NCBI GenBank assembly: GCA_026414545.1
Contig: JAOAIU010000033.1
Location: forward strand, 1-49,784
Reading direction: 5' to 3'
Origin: Candidatus Saccharicenans sp.
GTDB lineage: Bacteria > Acidobacteriota > Aminicenantia > Aminicenantales > Saccharicenantaceae
DNA: 49,784 bases
How positions within the stretch are numbered: position 1 is the stretch's first letter; each line of letters begins with the position of its first letter. The notes under the pieces were generated by a model that made no database searches, had not been told where the DNA came from, and was given only the letters and a program-made list of their open reading frames with translations. Below, piece by piece: positions 1 to 7,648 of the stretch. Both the position numbers and the translations under genes were made by a program.

Positions 1-1012
1 TGGTCCCGCCGATTTTGTCCTTGATGCTGATGACCAGCTCGTAACCTCCGCCTTCCAGCGGACGGCTTTCGACCCTCTCGCCCTTGTTGTCTGTTACCTT
101 GACCTGCTTGGCGGCCGGGATGGGAATGGGCTGCTCGATGAAGGGCGATTCATAGGTCATGGGGGTGAAAGCCACAATCTTGGTTTCTCCCTTGCGGATG
201 TCGAAATTGATTTCCAGCGCGGCCTTCTGGTTCTCGTCGAACTTGGTTCCGTAAACCATAAACATCAGGGTGGGCTGGTCGTTTGGCTTGAACTTCATTT
301 CGGTGTATGGGTAAGCCTTCAGGATCATCCAGCCAAAGTAATCCTTGTGGAAGTTAGGATAATTTTCAGCGGTGTCGAGCTGCTCGTAATTCTTCAGCAG
401 CAACAGGCTGGTGGTGTCCATCTGGCCATTCTTGTAGCTGTCCTCGTAGCGGGGGATTTCGAATTCATAATAGGTTGTTCCTATCTTTTTTGTCTTCCTG
501 TTACCCAGGGCCGCGGCCAGTATGTATTTCCCGGCTGGAAGCGGATAGCCGAGGTAATAGCAGCTCTCGCCTTCGGGATTGTATTCAGCAGCCGGAATAG
601 AAAACTGGCTGTAGGCCTTATTCTCGGTTACCAGCTTGGGTGTGCCGCCGTCATTCTGGTAGATCTGAAAGAAAATATCGGATTCGGTCTGGTAGCTATC
701 GCCGGCGCTAACGGACTGAGTCTGGGCATACTCCAGGTCGGCATTCTTTATCTTGGTGATAAAAATGGCGATGTAGGTTCCCCTGGCCGGAAGGATGTAA
801 TGTCCGTGAAAATTGAAGGGCAGGTCTGGCTTAACCTTACGGGTGGCCAGTCCCTGTTCCAACAGTGCCTTGACGTCGGTGGGCAGGGTGGTCTTAACTT
901 TCTGTTCTTTTTTCTGATCTTTCTTCTGAGGCTCTGCCTGAGCCAGATTAAAAGCTAAGGTCAGCGTCAGAATCAGAACCAGAGTTAGGGCGAAAAATTT
1001 CTTAAAACTCAT
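1..1012 (-). CDS. Secreted protein of unknown function, 3' end beyond the window
   Basis: The frame is open from an ATG at 1012 to the left edge, giving 337 residues without a stop, so the C-terminus is missing. The start is supported by a strong ribosome binding site (CAGGAGGAACG) directly upstream. The first 26 residues form a Sec signal peptide (MSFKKFF, then a Leu/Thr-rich core, then AQA). A Lys/Gln-rich linker follows, and then a mainly beta-type region with many Tyr and Phe. I do not recognise the family. It looks like an exported beta-sandwich protein that could sit in the periplasm or on the surface. A sigma-54 type promoter lies 38 bases upstream, so expression is probably conditional and activator dependent. 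Confidence 0.8.
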   Translation of the reverse strand, partial: MSFKKFFALTLVLILTLTLAFNLAQAEPQKKDQKKEQKVKTTLPTDVKALLEQGLATRKVKPDLPFNFHGHYILPARGTYIAIFITKIKNADLEYAQTQSVSAGDSYQTESDIFFQIYQNDGGTPKLVTENKAYSQFSIPAAEYNPEGESCYYLGYPLPAGKYILAAALGNRKTKKIGTTYYEFEIPRYEDSYKNGQMDTTSLLLLKNYEQLDTAENYPNFHKDYFGWMILKAYPYTEMKFKPNDQPTLMFMVYGTKFDENQKAALEINFDIRKGETKIVAFTPMTYESPFIEQPIPIPAAKQVKVTDNKGERVESRPLEGGGYELVISIKDKIGGT

Positions 1013-1049
1013 CGTTCCTCCTGTTTATTCATCTCACCAGCTTCTTAAC

Positions 1050-1065
1050 TGCAATAATTGTGCCA
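1050..1065 (-). promoter_or_regulatory. Sigma-54 (RpoN) -24/-12 promoter
   Basis: On the minus strand the sequence reads TGGCAC-AATTA-TTGCA, an exact match to the sigma-54 consensus TGGCAC-N5-TTGCA. It lies 38 bases before the ATG of the secreted protein at 1012, which leaves room for a short leader with the AGGAGG site. No activator gene is visible in the window. Confidence 0.75.
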
Positions 1066-1171
1066 GCTAAGAAGGGGGATTTTTTCTTGTCGTTCGCCTG
1101 ATTTTATCTCTTTAATGTAAATTTATTTTACAGTGCTAAAAATAAATGATATCCACACTCTCTGCATTATT

Positions 1172-2200
1172 CTACCTTAAATTCCTGTGGTTTTTCAACT
1201 GGTATCTGGAAACTGCTTTCAGGTGTTCCTGATAAGAACGACTGAATACATGACTGCCGTCGTTCCGAGAAACAAAATAAAGATAATCGACCGGAGCCGG
1301 ATGCAGGGCAGCCTGAAGAGAGTCCCGGCCGGGATTGCAGATGGGGCCAGGCGGCAGGCCGCGGTATAAGTAGGTATTGTAAGGGGAGGCCAGGCTCTTG
1401 TCCTTGAGCCGCAGGTTTCCGTCGAAGCGACCTTCAAGTTTCAGGGCGTAGATGATGGTCGGGTCGCAATCGAGCTTCATTCCCAAACGCAGCCTGTTGT
1501 GTAACACCGCCGAAACCAGGGGCTTCTCTTCCGGTTTAGATGTTTCTTTTTCAATTAACGAGGCCAGGGTAACTATTTCCCTGACCGCCAGGTTTAATTG
1601 GTTAGCCCGGGCCAGGTCGTCGGGACTGAAATTTTTCCTGAACTGCTCGACCATGGCCCTGACCAGTTCAACGGCCTCAGTACCGCGGGGGAAATGATAG
1701 GTTTCGGGGAAAAGGTAGCCTTCCAGGTTGTGGGCCCTGGGGTCGAGGTCGGATATCAACTCAGTCTTGAGGCAGGCTTCCAGAAACGAACCCAGGATGG
1801 GAAAGGCTTTTTCCTCCAGCAGGGTAGCTATTTCCTTGCAGGTCAGGCCTTCCGGTATGGTTATGGTATGTAGCAGGACTTTGCCGGCTACCATCTGCAG
1901 GATGATTTTTTTGGGGTTGACCGGCGGCTCAAACCTGTATTCTCCAGCTCTTAAAAAACGAGGCCGGTAATAAAAAGAATAGGCTAAACGGAAAGTCCGG
2001 GTGTCCTTCAGAAATCCGTTCTTCCGCAAAGTTTGAGCGATGTTGCCGACGCTCTGTCCCTTTTCTATCAGAACGTTGGCTGGAGCTCCGGGCGAGCAGG
2101 GAGTATTCAGGTATCTGGCCAAATGGTAAGACAGGCAGAGATTGGCCACGACCAGGGTTATCAAGGCCAAATTAATTATTTTCCGCGGTGTTATCAGCAT
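1172..2200 (-). CDS. mltG: Endolytic murein transglycosylase MltG (YceG)
   Basis: A 342-residue protein with one N-terminal membrane segment (about residues 9-29) followed by a LysM-like region and the YceG catalytic domain. The family cleaves nascent glycan strands in the periplasm and is thought to terminate peptidoglycan chain elongation. The signature SLIEKET is present with the presumed catalytic Glu at residue 217, followed by HNRL and the CDPT-IIYAL segment typical of the family. Length matches Escherichia coli MltG (about 340). The gene overlaps the end of ruvX by 29 bases and is the last gene of the ddl-ruvX-mltG run, so it is probably translationally coupled. The ruvX (yqgF)-mltG pairing is common in bacteria. 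Confidence 0.95.
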   Translation of the reverse strand: MLITPRKIINLALITLVVANLCLSYHLARYLNTPCSPGAPANVLIEKGQSVGNIAQTLRKNGFLKDTRTFRLAYSFYYRPRFLRAGEYRFEPPVNPKKIILQMVAGKVLLHTITIPEGLTCKEIATLLEEKAFPILGSFLEACLKTELISDLDPRAHNLEGYLFPETYHFPRGTEAVELVRAMVEQFRKNFSPDDLARANQLNLAVREIVTLASLIEKETSKPEEKPLVSAVLHNRLRLGMKLDCDPTIIYALKLEGRFDGNLRLKDKSLASPYNTYLYRGLPPGPICNPGRDSLQAALHPAPVDYLYFVSRNDGSHVFSRSYQEHLKAVSRYQLKNHRNLR

Positions 2201-2618
2201 GATGACGTTTCTTTTCCAGATAAGCTTCCAGGATGATGACCGCGGCCAGCTGGTCTTCTCTCCGTTTCTTTTCCTTGAAGTTGCCTTTGAAGCCTTCCAT
2301 TTTTTTCTGGGCCTGTTGAGTCGTCAGGCGCTCGTCCCAGAAAATAATTTTCCGCCCGGTGACCTTTTCCAGCCATGTGGCAAATTCCCTGGTCACCTCA
2401 GCCCGGCGACCTTCGCTGCCGTCCATCCGTAGCGGCCAGCTCAGGACTATTTCTTCGACCGCTTTCTCTTTAACCAGCTGCTGGAAAAAGGCCCGGTTTT
2501 CGGCCTCGTTTTCTTTCATGATGTAGGTGCCAAAAGGCTGGGCAGTCACCTGCAGCGGGTCGCTCAGGGCCAGGCCAAGATGGCGGTCGCCGAAGTCAAT
2601 AGCCAGGATTCTGCCCAT
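2172..2618 (-). CDS. ruvX: Putative pre-16S rRNA nuclease / Holliday junction resolvase RuvX (YqgF)
   Basis: A 148-residue RNase H-fold protein. The N-terminal AIDFGDRHLGLALSD matches the YqgF signature, including the first catalytic Asp. LPLRMDG-type and DERLTT motifs follow (here WPLRMDGSEG and FWDERLTTQQA), the latter holding further acidic active-site residues. The family processes the 5' end of 16S rRNA in E. coli and has been proposed to resolve Holliday junctions. The start ATG lies 3 bases after the ddl stop and the gene overlaps mltG by 29 bases, so all three are likely one transcript. Confidence 0.95.
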   Translation of the reverse strand: MGRILAIDFGDRHLGLALSDPLQVTAQPFGTYIMKENEAENRAFFQQLVKEKAVEEIVLSWPLRMDGSEGRRAEVTREFATWLEKVTGRKIIFWDERLTTQQAQKKMEGFKGNFKEKKRREDQLAAVIILEAYLEKKRHHADNTAENN

Positions 2619-2621
2619 GTT

Positions 2622-3683
2622 TCAGGTTCTTTCCAGACAGCGTTTTTTCAGGCGGTGCCGGCGAAGGGCCAGGTTAATCAGACGGTCTAAGAGCCCGGCA
2701 AAACTCAGACCGCTGACTTCCCACAGCCTGGGATACATGCTGATTTCGGTGAAACCGGGAATCGTGTTTATCTCGTTGATGTAGATATTCTGAGTTCCCT
2801 GCTCCAGGAAGAAATCAACCCGGGCCATTCCGCAGCCGTCTATGGCCTTGAAGGAAGCCACGGCCAGCTCCTGGAAACGCCTGGCCAGAGCGGCCGGCAG
2901 CTCGGCCGGGATGTGGAACCTGGTCTTGCCCTCCAGGTACTTATCGGCATAATCATAAAATTCCCGGTGGGGAATGACCTCTCCCGGGAGAGAAGCTCTT
3001 GGTTGCTCGTTGCCCAGAACGCTGCACTCGATTTCGCGTCCCCTGATCGCCTTCTCCACCAGAATCTTATGGTCGTAGCGGAAGGCCAGTCTGACGGCCG
3101 GAGCCAGTTCTTTTCTAATCTTCACTTTGGAAATACCCACCGAGGAACCCAGGTTGGCCGGTTTTACGAACAGCGGCAGGCCAATTTCCTTGATAATTTT
3201 TCTCTCGATGTGCTTCCGTTCTTTCTTCCAATCTGCTTCATAAAGAACGAGGTAAGGTACCACCGGCAGTCCCAGCCGGCTAAGGAGGTGTTTAAAAATG
3301 GCCTTGTCCATGCCGATGGCCGAAGCCAGCACCGGGGCTCCCACGTATGGCACATCGGCCATTTCCAGCAGGCCCTGGATGGTCCCGTCTTCGCCGTAGG
3401 GCCCATGAAGAACCGGGAAATAGACATCCGCTTTTATGGCCGGCCTGGACCGGCTGCGGGCCCAGGGCAGAAAGGAGAAGCCGCGGCCAGTTTTCAGGGG
3501 GGTGGCCGTGGCCTCCGGGGAGGGAACCAGTTTCCAGTTTCCCTCTTTGGTAACGTAAATACAGAGGACCCGGTACTTTTTCCGGTTGAGATTCTTATGG
3601 ATGGCTCGGGCTGAGATTATGGAAATCTCGTGCTCGGCCGAGCGGCCGCCGAAGATCAGGGCCACGGTCAGCATTGCTTTCAT
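2622..3683 (-). CDS. ddl: D-alanine--D-alanine ligase
   Basis: An ATP-grasp enzyme that joins two D-Ala for peptidoglycan precursors in the cytosol. The N-terminus carries IFGGRSAEHEISI, the D-Ala binding signature of Ddl. The VLHGPYGEDGTIQG motif follows, then the ATP-grasp segment with KPANLGSSVGISK, and the C-terminal EINTIPGFTEISMYP motif that binds the second D-Ala and Mg. The frame extends to a TTG at 3713, but that start has no ribosome site. I place the start at the ATG at 3683 (353 residues); the ATG at 3674 is also possible. The sequence TAAAAT stands 8 bases before 3683, so the message may be nearly leaderless. First gene of the ddl-ruvX-mltG cell-wall operon. Confidence 0.93.
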   Translation of the reverse strand: MKAMLTVALIFGGRSAEHEISIISARAIHKNLNRKKYRVLCIYVTKEGNWKLVPSPEATATPLKTGRGFSFLPWARSRSRPAIKADVYFPVLHGPYGEDGTIQGLLEMADVPYVGAPVLASAIGMDKAIFKHLLSRLGLPVVPYLVLYEADWKKERKHIERKIIKEIGLPLFVKPANLGSSVGISKVKIRKELAPAVRLAFRYDHKILVEKAIRGREIECSVLGNEQPRASLPGEVIPHREFYDYADKYLEGKTRFHIPAELPAALARRFQELAVASFKAIDGCGMARVDFFLEQGTQNIYINEINTIPGFTEISMYPRLWEVSGLSFAGLLDRLINLALRRHRLKKRCLERT

Positions 3684-3766
3684 TCGCCTGAATTTTAGCC
3701 CATTTCCAGCCAAAAAAAAAGTTAATATAACTCCAATTAATAAAATTTGCCCCGACTAAATTTATG

Positions 3767-3796
3767 TTGACAGGCAGGAAGAAGCAAAATTATAAT
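3767..3796 (+). promoter_or_regulatory. Sigma-70 consensus promoter
   Basis: TTGACA (3767-3772), an 18-base spacer, then TATAAT (3791-3796). Both hexamers are perfect consensus. It drives the secreted protein gene at 3836, giving a leader of about 33 bases with AGAGGTG as ribosome site. Confidence 0.8.
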
Positions 3797-3835
3797 ACCC
3801 GCAGGGTGGAATAAATAACGCCAAGAGGTGCCAAG

Positions 3836-4624
3836 ATGAAAAAAAGCCTTCTTATTAACATCTGCCTTTTTGTCCTGTGTGGACTGGTGCTCGGCCTGAT
3901 GCTTATCCAGGATGGCCTGAGAGCCCAGGAAAACCAGGTTCAGAAAGCCAGAGTTTTTGCCGAAGAATATCCCCTCCTGACTGATACCGACCTGTACTGT
4001 TCCGTCTTGGTCTGGGACAAGGGCCTGCCTGAGGTCCAGATTATCGGTTCCGAGCGGGAAGAAGAAAGGGCGATGATGGTGGATGCCGATACTTTTTATA
4101 TAAATAAGGGCCGGGAAGACGGGATGGAAATTGGGCAGATGTTCCTGGCGATTGAAATCGGGCAGCCAATTCCCCAGCTGGGATACATCGCTCAGAAAAA
4201 AGGGAAGGTCAGGATTATCCGTCTGGAGGACCGGGTCAGCGTGGCCAGGGTAGAAAAGGGCTGTGGCGATATCAGGGTCGGCAATTACCTGATTCCCTTC
4301 GAGGAAAAGCCGACGGTCATAGGTAAGGACCAAGGATATGACAGCAGCTTGAAACCCGGAGAGAGCCTGGAAGGCCAGGTCATCTATCTTGACACCGACT
4401 TCAACATTGTTTCCACCGGGCACTGGGCTTTGATTAACCTGGGGGCCGCCCAGGGACTCAAGCCGGGGCAGCAACTGACGGTTTTCCGCCACAAGAAAGC
4501 CAATCTGCCGCGGGAGGCCATAGCCAACGTTGTGGTAATAGATACCCAGGTTAACACTTCCACGGTGAGGGTCATGTCGGCCAGGGAAGCGGTAGAAAAG
4601 GGTGACACCGTTCAGGTCAAGTAA
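3836..4624 (+). CDS. Secreted protein of unknown function with two repeated beta domains
   Basis: A 262-residue protein with an N-terminal signal peptide (MKKSLLIN, hydrophobic core to about residue 27, then RAQ). AGAGGTG stands 7 bases before the ATG. The mature part seems to hold two similar beta-rich units. Each contains a phrase like INKGREDGMEIGQ or INLGAAQGLKPGQQLTVFR, followed by a strand rich in Val and Ile and a closing GDT/GNY turn. This pattern recalls the FlgT C-terminal or NfeD-like OB-type small barrels, but I cannot assign a family. It is transcribed alone from a consensus promoter, upstream of two tRNA genes. Confidence 0.75.
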   Translation: MKKSLLINICLFVLCGLVLGLMLIQDGLRAQENQVQKARVFAEEYPLLTDTDLYCSVLVWDKGLPEVQIIGSEREEERAMMVDADTFYINKGREDGMEIGQMFLAIEIGQPIPQLGYIAQKKGKVRIIRLEDRVSVARVEKGCGDIRVGNYLIPFEEKPTVIGKDQGYDSSLKPGESLEGQVIYLDTDFNIVSTGHWALINLGAAQGLKPGQQLTVFRHKKANLPREAIANVVVIDTQVNTSTVRVMSAREAVEKGDTVQVK

Positions 4625-4659
4625 GAACTATTTTTTTGAGCTTCCCTCCGGCCAGTCAG

Positions 4660-4688
4660 TTGACAGAAGCCTTTAATTTTGTTAGTTT
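4660..4688 (+). promoter_or_regulatory. Probable promoter of the tRNA pair
   Basis: TTGACA (4660-4665), a 17-base spacer, then TAGTTT (4683-4688). The -35 box is perfect and the -10 box weak. The predicted start would be about 17 bases before tRNA-Gly. Confidence 0.45.
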
Positions 4689-4711
4689 TTCTATACCTGT
4701 TGAAGGCCTGA

Positions 4712-4786
4712 GCGGGCGTAGTTCAGTGGTAGAACGTCTGCTTGCCAAGCAGAAGGCCGTGGGTTCAAGTCCCATCGCCCGCTCCA
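4712..4786 (+). tRNA. tRNA-Gly (GCC)
   Basis: A complete cloverleaf. The acceptor stem GCGGGCG pairs with CGCCCGC, with discriminator T and an encoded CCA (4784-4786). The anticodon stem TCTGC/GCAGA holds loop TTGCCAA, anticodon GCC. The T arm contains GTTCAAGTC. tRNA-Cys follows 37 bases downstream, so the two are probably co-transcribed. Confidence 0.95.
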
Positions 4787-4823
4787 GTACTTTCCACAGC
4801 ACCATAACTGTCATGGAGCAAGT

Positions 4824-4899
4824 GGCGCGGTACCCAAGCGGCTAAGGGAGAGGTCTGCAAAACCTCGATTCGTCGGTTCGAGTCCGACCCGCGCCTCCA
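4824..4899 (+). tRNA. tRNA-Cys (GCA)
   Basis: The acceptor stem GGCGCGG pairs with CCGCGCC, with discriminator T and an encoded CCA (4897-4899). The anticodon stem GAGGT/ACCTC holds loop CTGCAAA, anticodon GCA. The T arm contains GTTCGAGTC. It is the second gene of the Gly-Cys pair. Confidence 0.94.
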
Positions 4900-5050
4900 C
4901 TCTCCCAACTATTAAGCTCTGGTCCACTAATGAAGCCTGCCGCCCACAGAGTCTAAACCGCGGTCAGCCTGCCAGTGAGAAATGAAGGTCGGCCGGTTAG
5001 TCCGTTTAGCCGGCTCCGGGCACTGGCTTGAGCTATTCGGCCCGACTCCG

Positions 5051-5074
5051 ATATATGAAAATTCATTCATATAT
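5051..5074. promoter_or_regulatory. Palindromic operator, copy 1 of 3
   Basis: ATATATGAA-aattca-TTCATATAT is a perfect 9-base inverted repeat with a 6-base centre. The core TATATGAA-N6-TTCATATA recurs at 34012-34033 region and 36516-36539. The size and symmetry suit a dimeric repressor of the TetR type. It lies 177 bases before the Yip1 gene and 117 bases before that gene's -35 box. Confidence 0.6.
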
Positions 5075-5190
5075 TCTCCTGGCCTCTGTTAGAACCGGTT
5101 CTGGTGATGGGTCCCGAAGAATCGGGAGAGTCGCTTCCCCTCTCTTTCCTTTACCTGGACACTGTTTCTTGACCTGCAAAAAAAATTAAT

Positions 5191-5220
5191 TTGACTGGAA
5201 ATTTTGGTTTTTTATATACT
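5191..5220 (+). promoter_or_regulatory. Promoter of the Yip1 gene
   Basis: TTGACT (5191-5196), an 18-base spacer, then TATACT (5215-5220). The leader runs about 24 bases to the AGGAGG site at 5241-5246 and the ATG at 5251. Confidence 0.6.
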
Positions 5221-5250
5221 CAACCTATCTGGTTGAAAGAAGGAGGAAAC

Positions 5251-5847
5251 ATGAATCTGGTTCCAAGAGTTCAGGGTCTTATTTTGAAACCAAAAGAGGA
5301 ATGGGAAAAGATAAAGAGCGAACCGGCTACCGTAGCCGATATCTTCAAGTCCTACCTGGTTATTATGGCCGCTATACCGGCAGTGGCTCAGTTCCTGGGA
5401 TACTGGTTGATTGGCGTCCCTGTGCCCGTCCGCGGGTTGGTCAGGCTGGGTGTGGGTTCATCCCTGGGCCGAGCAATCGTCTCATATATCCTGAGCCTGG
5501 CCGCAGTCTTCATCCTGGCCCTGATCATCAACGCCCTGGCCCCGACTTTTTCTTCCAAGCCCGACCAGATTCAATCGCTCAAGCTGGCCGCCTTCAGTAT
5601 GGCTCCATATTATGTAGCCGGAATTTTCTACCTTGTTCCGGTGCTGTCCATCCTGACCCTGTTAGCCGGCATTTATAGCCTGTACGTCCTGTACCTGGGG
5701 TTTAAGGCGGGCTTGATGGAAACGCAGCCTGACAGGATCATGGGCTATTTTGTGGTCACTGTGGTTGTGGCCATAGTCCTGATGCTGGTGGTCGGGTTGG
5801 TGGTCGGCGCGGTCTTTTCTTTAAGCGCCTTCTACAGCGGCCTGTAA
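5251..5847 (+). CDS. Yip1-domain integral membrane protein
   Basis: A 198-residue protein starting at the ATG that follows AGGAGGAAAC; a longer frame reaches 5191, but there the sequence is the promoter. It begins with the typical prokaryotic Yip1 opening (RVQGLILKPKEEWEKI), then has about five hydrophobic segments: near residues 30-50, 75-100, 115-140, a short one, and 165-190. Bacterial Yip1 proteins are multi-pass membrane proteins of unknown role, sometimes linked to transport or envelope genes. A second, diverged Yip1 gene lies at 23249-23983. The 3' end overlaps the convergent pyrF gene by 27 bases. Confidence 0.85.
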   Translation: MNLVPRVQGLILKPKEEWEKIKSEPATVADIFKSYLVIMAAIPAVAQFLGYWLIGVPVPVRGLVRLGVGSSLGRAIVSYILSLAAVFILALIINALAPTFSSKPDQIQSLKLAAFSMAPYYVAGIFYLVPVLSILTLLAGIYSLYVLYLGFKAGLMETQPDRIMGYFVVTVVVAIVLMLVVGLVVGAVFSLSAFYSGL

Positions 5848-6561
5848 TTCTTCCAGCACCCGGCTGAATGCTTGCCGGGGGACCTGGGCCTGGGTAATCG
5901 GCCGGCCGATTACCAGGAAGTCGGCGCCTTTCTTAATGGCTTCTCCCGGAGTCATAATTCTCTTCTGGTCCTGGGCCTCGGCCCAGTCCGGACGGATGCC
6001 GGGGGTAATTATCCTGACCTTCGAACCCAGTTCAGCCCGCAGCGGCTCCAGTTCCTGGGGGGAGCAGACGATTCCCTCTATCCCTGATTCCGCCGCCAGC
6101 CGGGCCAACCGCAGCACCTGATTTCTGGAGTCAGCGCTAAAGCCTATTTCCTGCAAATCGTTATCCTTAAGACTGGTCAGAATAGTTACGCCCAGAATCA
6201 ACGGCAGCGGTTTATTTTCTTTCTCCGCTGTTTCCTGGGCGGCTTCCACTGCTTTTTTCATCATCTCGCGGCCGCCTGAAGCATGCAGGGTTAGCATGGT
6301 AACCCCGTGGCGCACCGCCGACCTTATGGCTCCGGCCACCGTGTTGGGAATATCATGGAGCTTCAGGTCCAGGAAGACTTCTTTCCCGAAGCTCTTAACC
6401 AGGTCAATCATGGCCGGACCTTCGGCGGTGTAGAGTTCCAGCCCGACCTTGAAAATCCTGGCCTCGGGTAATGATTCGAGGACCGACCGGGCTTCTTCCC
6501 GATTCTTAACATCCAGGGCAATGATTATTTTTCTGGCGAGTTCATGTTTTGTTTCGGCCAT
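5821..6561 (-). CDS. pyrF: Orotidine 5'-phosphate decarboxylase
   Basis: A 246-residue TIM-barrel enzyme for the last step of UMP synthesis (OMP to UMP plus CO2). KIIIALDVKNREEA is the N-terminal Asp-bearing strand. The catalytic charged network appears as DLKLHDIPNTV. RIITPGIRPDW and DFLVIGRPIT form the phosphate-binding end of the barrel. I choose the ATG at 6561, which follows AAAGGTGTGAAG; a longer frame starting at 6660 would cover the promoter. It is transcribed from its own promoter, 175 bases downstream of pyrD, and overlaps the convergent Yip1 gene by 27 bases at its 3' end. Confidence 0.96.
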   Translation of the reverse strand: MAETKHELARKIIIALDVKNREEARSVLESLPEARIFKVGLELYTAEGPAMIDLVKSFGKEVFLDLKLHDIPNTVAGAIRSAVRHGVTMLTLHASGGREMMKKAVEAAQETAEKENKPLPLILGVTILTSLKDNDLQEIGFSADSRNQVLRLARLAAESGIEGIVCSPQELEPLRAELGSKVRIITPGIRPDWAEAQDQKRIMTPGEAIKKGADFLVIGRPITQAQVPRQAFSRVLEELQAAVEGA

Positions 6562-6590
6562 CTTCACACCTTTCCATAAAATTGATTGGT

Positions 6591-6619
6591 ATTTTATATT
6601 TGTTATGGACGGATGGCAA
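6591..6619 (-). promoter_or_regulatory. pyrF promoter
   Basis: On the minus strand TTGCCA (6619-6614), a 17-base spacer, then TAAAAT (6596-6591), about 30 bases before the pyrF ATG. The same -35 hexamer TTGCCA is used at pyrK and at the suhB-like gene. Confidence 0.6.
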
Positions 6620-6736
6620 ATGGTCGGATTCTTTGGGGCCAGGAAGTAGTATCCGGGCAAAAGGCAGAACCTGAAAGCAGAGGAGAAACGAGCCGGACCG
6701 TGTTCTTAAGACATCCCTTCCCGTTGAAAAATCGGC

Positions 6737-7648
6737 TCAGAGCTGGAGGCTGCCGGTGACCTCACTTATTCTTTCAATCCCATGATTCTCGGCCCAGTCT
6801 TGCAGGCCCCTGATAATTTTCAAGCAGGCATCGGGGTCGACAAAATTAGCCGTGCCAACCTGGACGGCAGCAGCCCCGGCCATCATGAACTCCAGGGCGT
6901 CCGCGGCGCTGAAAATTCCCCCCATGCCGATCACCGGTACCTTTACTGCCCTGGCCACCTGGAAAACCATCCGCAGGGCAATGGGCTTGATGGCTGGGCC
7001 GCTCAGGCCGCCCATAACATTGCCCAGCTTTGGCTTCCTGGTTTCCAGGTCAATGGCCATAGCCAGCAAGGTGTTGATTAAAGATACGGCCTCAGTCCCG
7101 GCTTCTTCGGCCGCCCGGGCCACGGCGGTAATGTCGGTTACGTTGGGTGAAAGCTTGGTGATGAGGGGCAGTGAAGTCGCCTGCTTTACCTTTTTTACCG
7201 TGCGGTAGGTTGATTCCGGGCTCTGGGCCGGGCAGCGGCCGCCTTCCCTGACGTTGGGGCAGGAAATGTTCAATTCCAGGGCGGCAATGCCCTGATGGCG
7301 GCCAAGGTATTCGGCTACTCTGGCATATTCGTCTTCTTCTTCGCCGCAGACATTAACCATGACCGCAGTTTTCAAGCCGGCCAGCTGGGGCAAAACCTCC
7401 CGGCAGAAAGCTTCCACTCCAATGCCCTGAAGCCCTATGGAATTTATTAAGCCGCTGGGCGTTTCTACCAATCGCGGAGGCCTGTTGCCTTCTCTTGGCT
7501 TCAGGTACAGGCCCTTGACCACGAAGCCCCCCAGGAGTTCCAGGTCGTAGAAGGGCTTGAATTCCAGGCCGTAGCCGAAGGTCCCGCTGGCGGCCAGCAC
7601 CGGGTTCTTGAGCTTCAGGAAACCCAGGTCCACCGACAGGTCAACCAT
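6737..7648 (-). CDS. pyrD: Dihydroorotate dehydrogenase, class 1B catalytic subunit
   Basis: A 303-residue FMN TIM barrel that oxidises dihydroorotate to orotate. KNPVLAASGTFGYG and the TPSGLINSIGLQG segment bind FMN and substrate. LNISCPNVREGG carries the catalytic Cys that marks class 1B (class 2 enzymes use Ser). The C-terminal IGMGGI and AVQVGTANF motifs hold the FMN phosphate. The start overlaps the end of pyrK by 8 bases, fitting a PyrD-PyrK heterotetramer that passes electrons to NAD. Confidence 0.96.
   Translation of the reverse strand: MVDLSVDLGFLKLKNPVLAASGTFGYGLEFKPFYDLELLGGFVVKGLYLKPREGNRPPRLVETPSGLINSIGLQGIGVEAFCREVLPQLAGLKTAVMVNVCGEEEDEYARVAEYLGRHQGIAALELNISCPNVREGGRCPAQSPESTYRTVKKVKQATSLPLITKLSPNVTDITAVARAAEEAGTEAVSLINTLLAMAIDLETRKPKLGNVMGGLSGPAIKPIALRMVFQVARAVKVPVIGMGGIFSAADALEFMMAGAAAVQVGTANFVDPDACLKIIRGLQDWAENHGIERISEVTGSLQL

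Larger units (their letters stand above)
4900..5250. other. Intergenic region between tRNA-Cys and the Yip1 gene
   Basis: 351 bases without a supportable gene. It contains a palindromic operator at 5051-5074 and a promoter at 5191-5220, both listed separately. A small hairpin, cccgaagaatcggg, lies near 5113, without a clear T tract. There are no integrase or attachment repeats next to the tRNA. Confidence 0.6.

Noticed and set aside
347..958. A 203-codon open frame on the plus strand
   Set aside because: It is the shadow of the secreted protein gene on the other strand, which has a signal peptide and a strong ribosome site; the plus frame has no ribosome site.
3737..4492. A 251-codon open frame on the minus strand
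   Set aside because: Antisense to the secreted protein gene at 3836, which has a consensus promoter, ribosome site and signal peptide.
4712..5250. Integration of a mobile element next to the tRNA pair
   Set aside because: No integrase, no repeat of the tRNA 3' end and no change in composition downstream.
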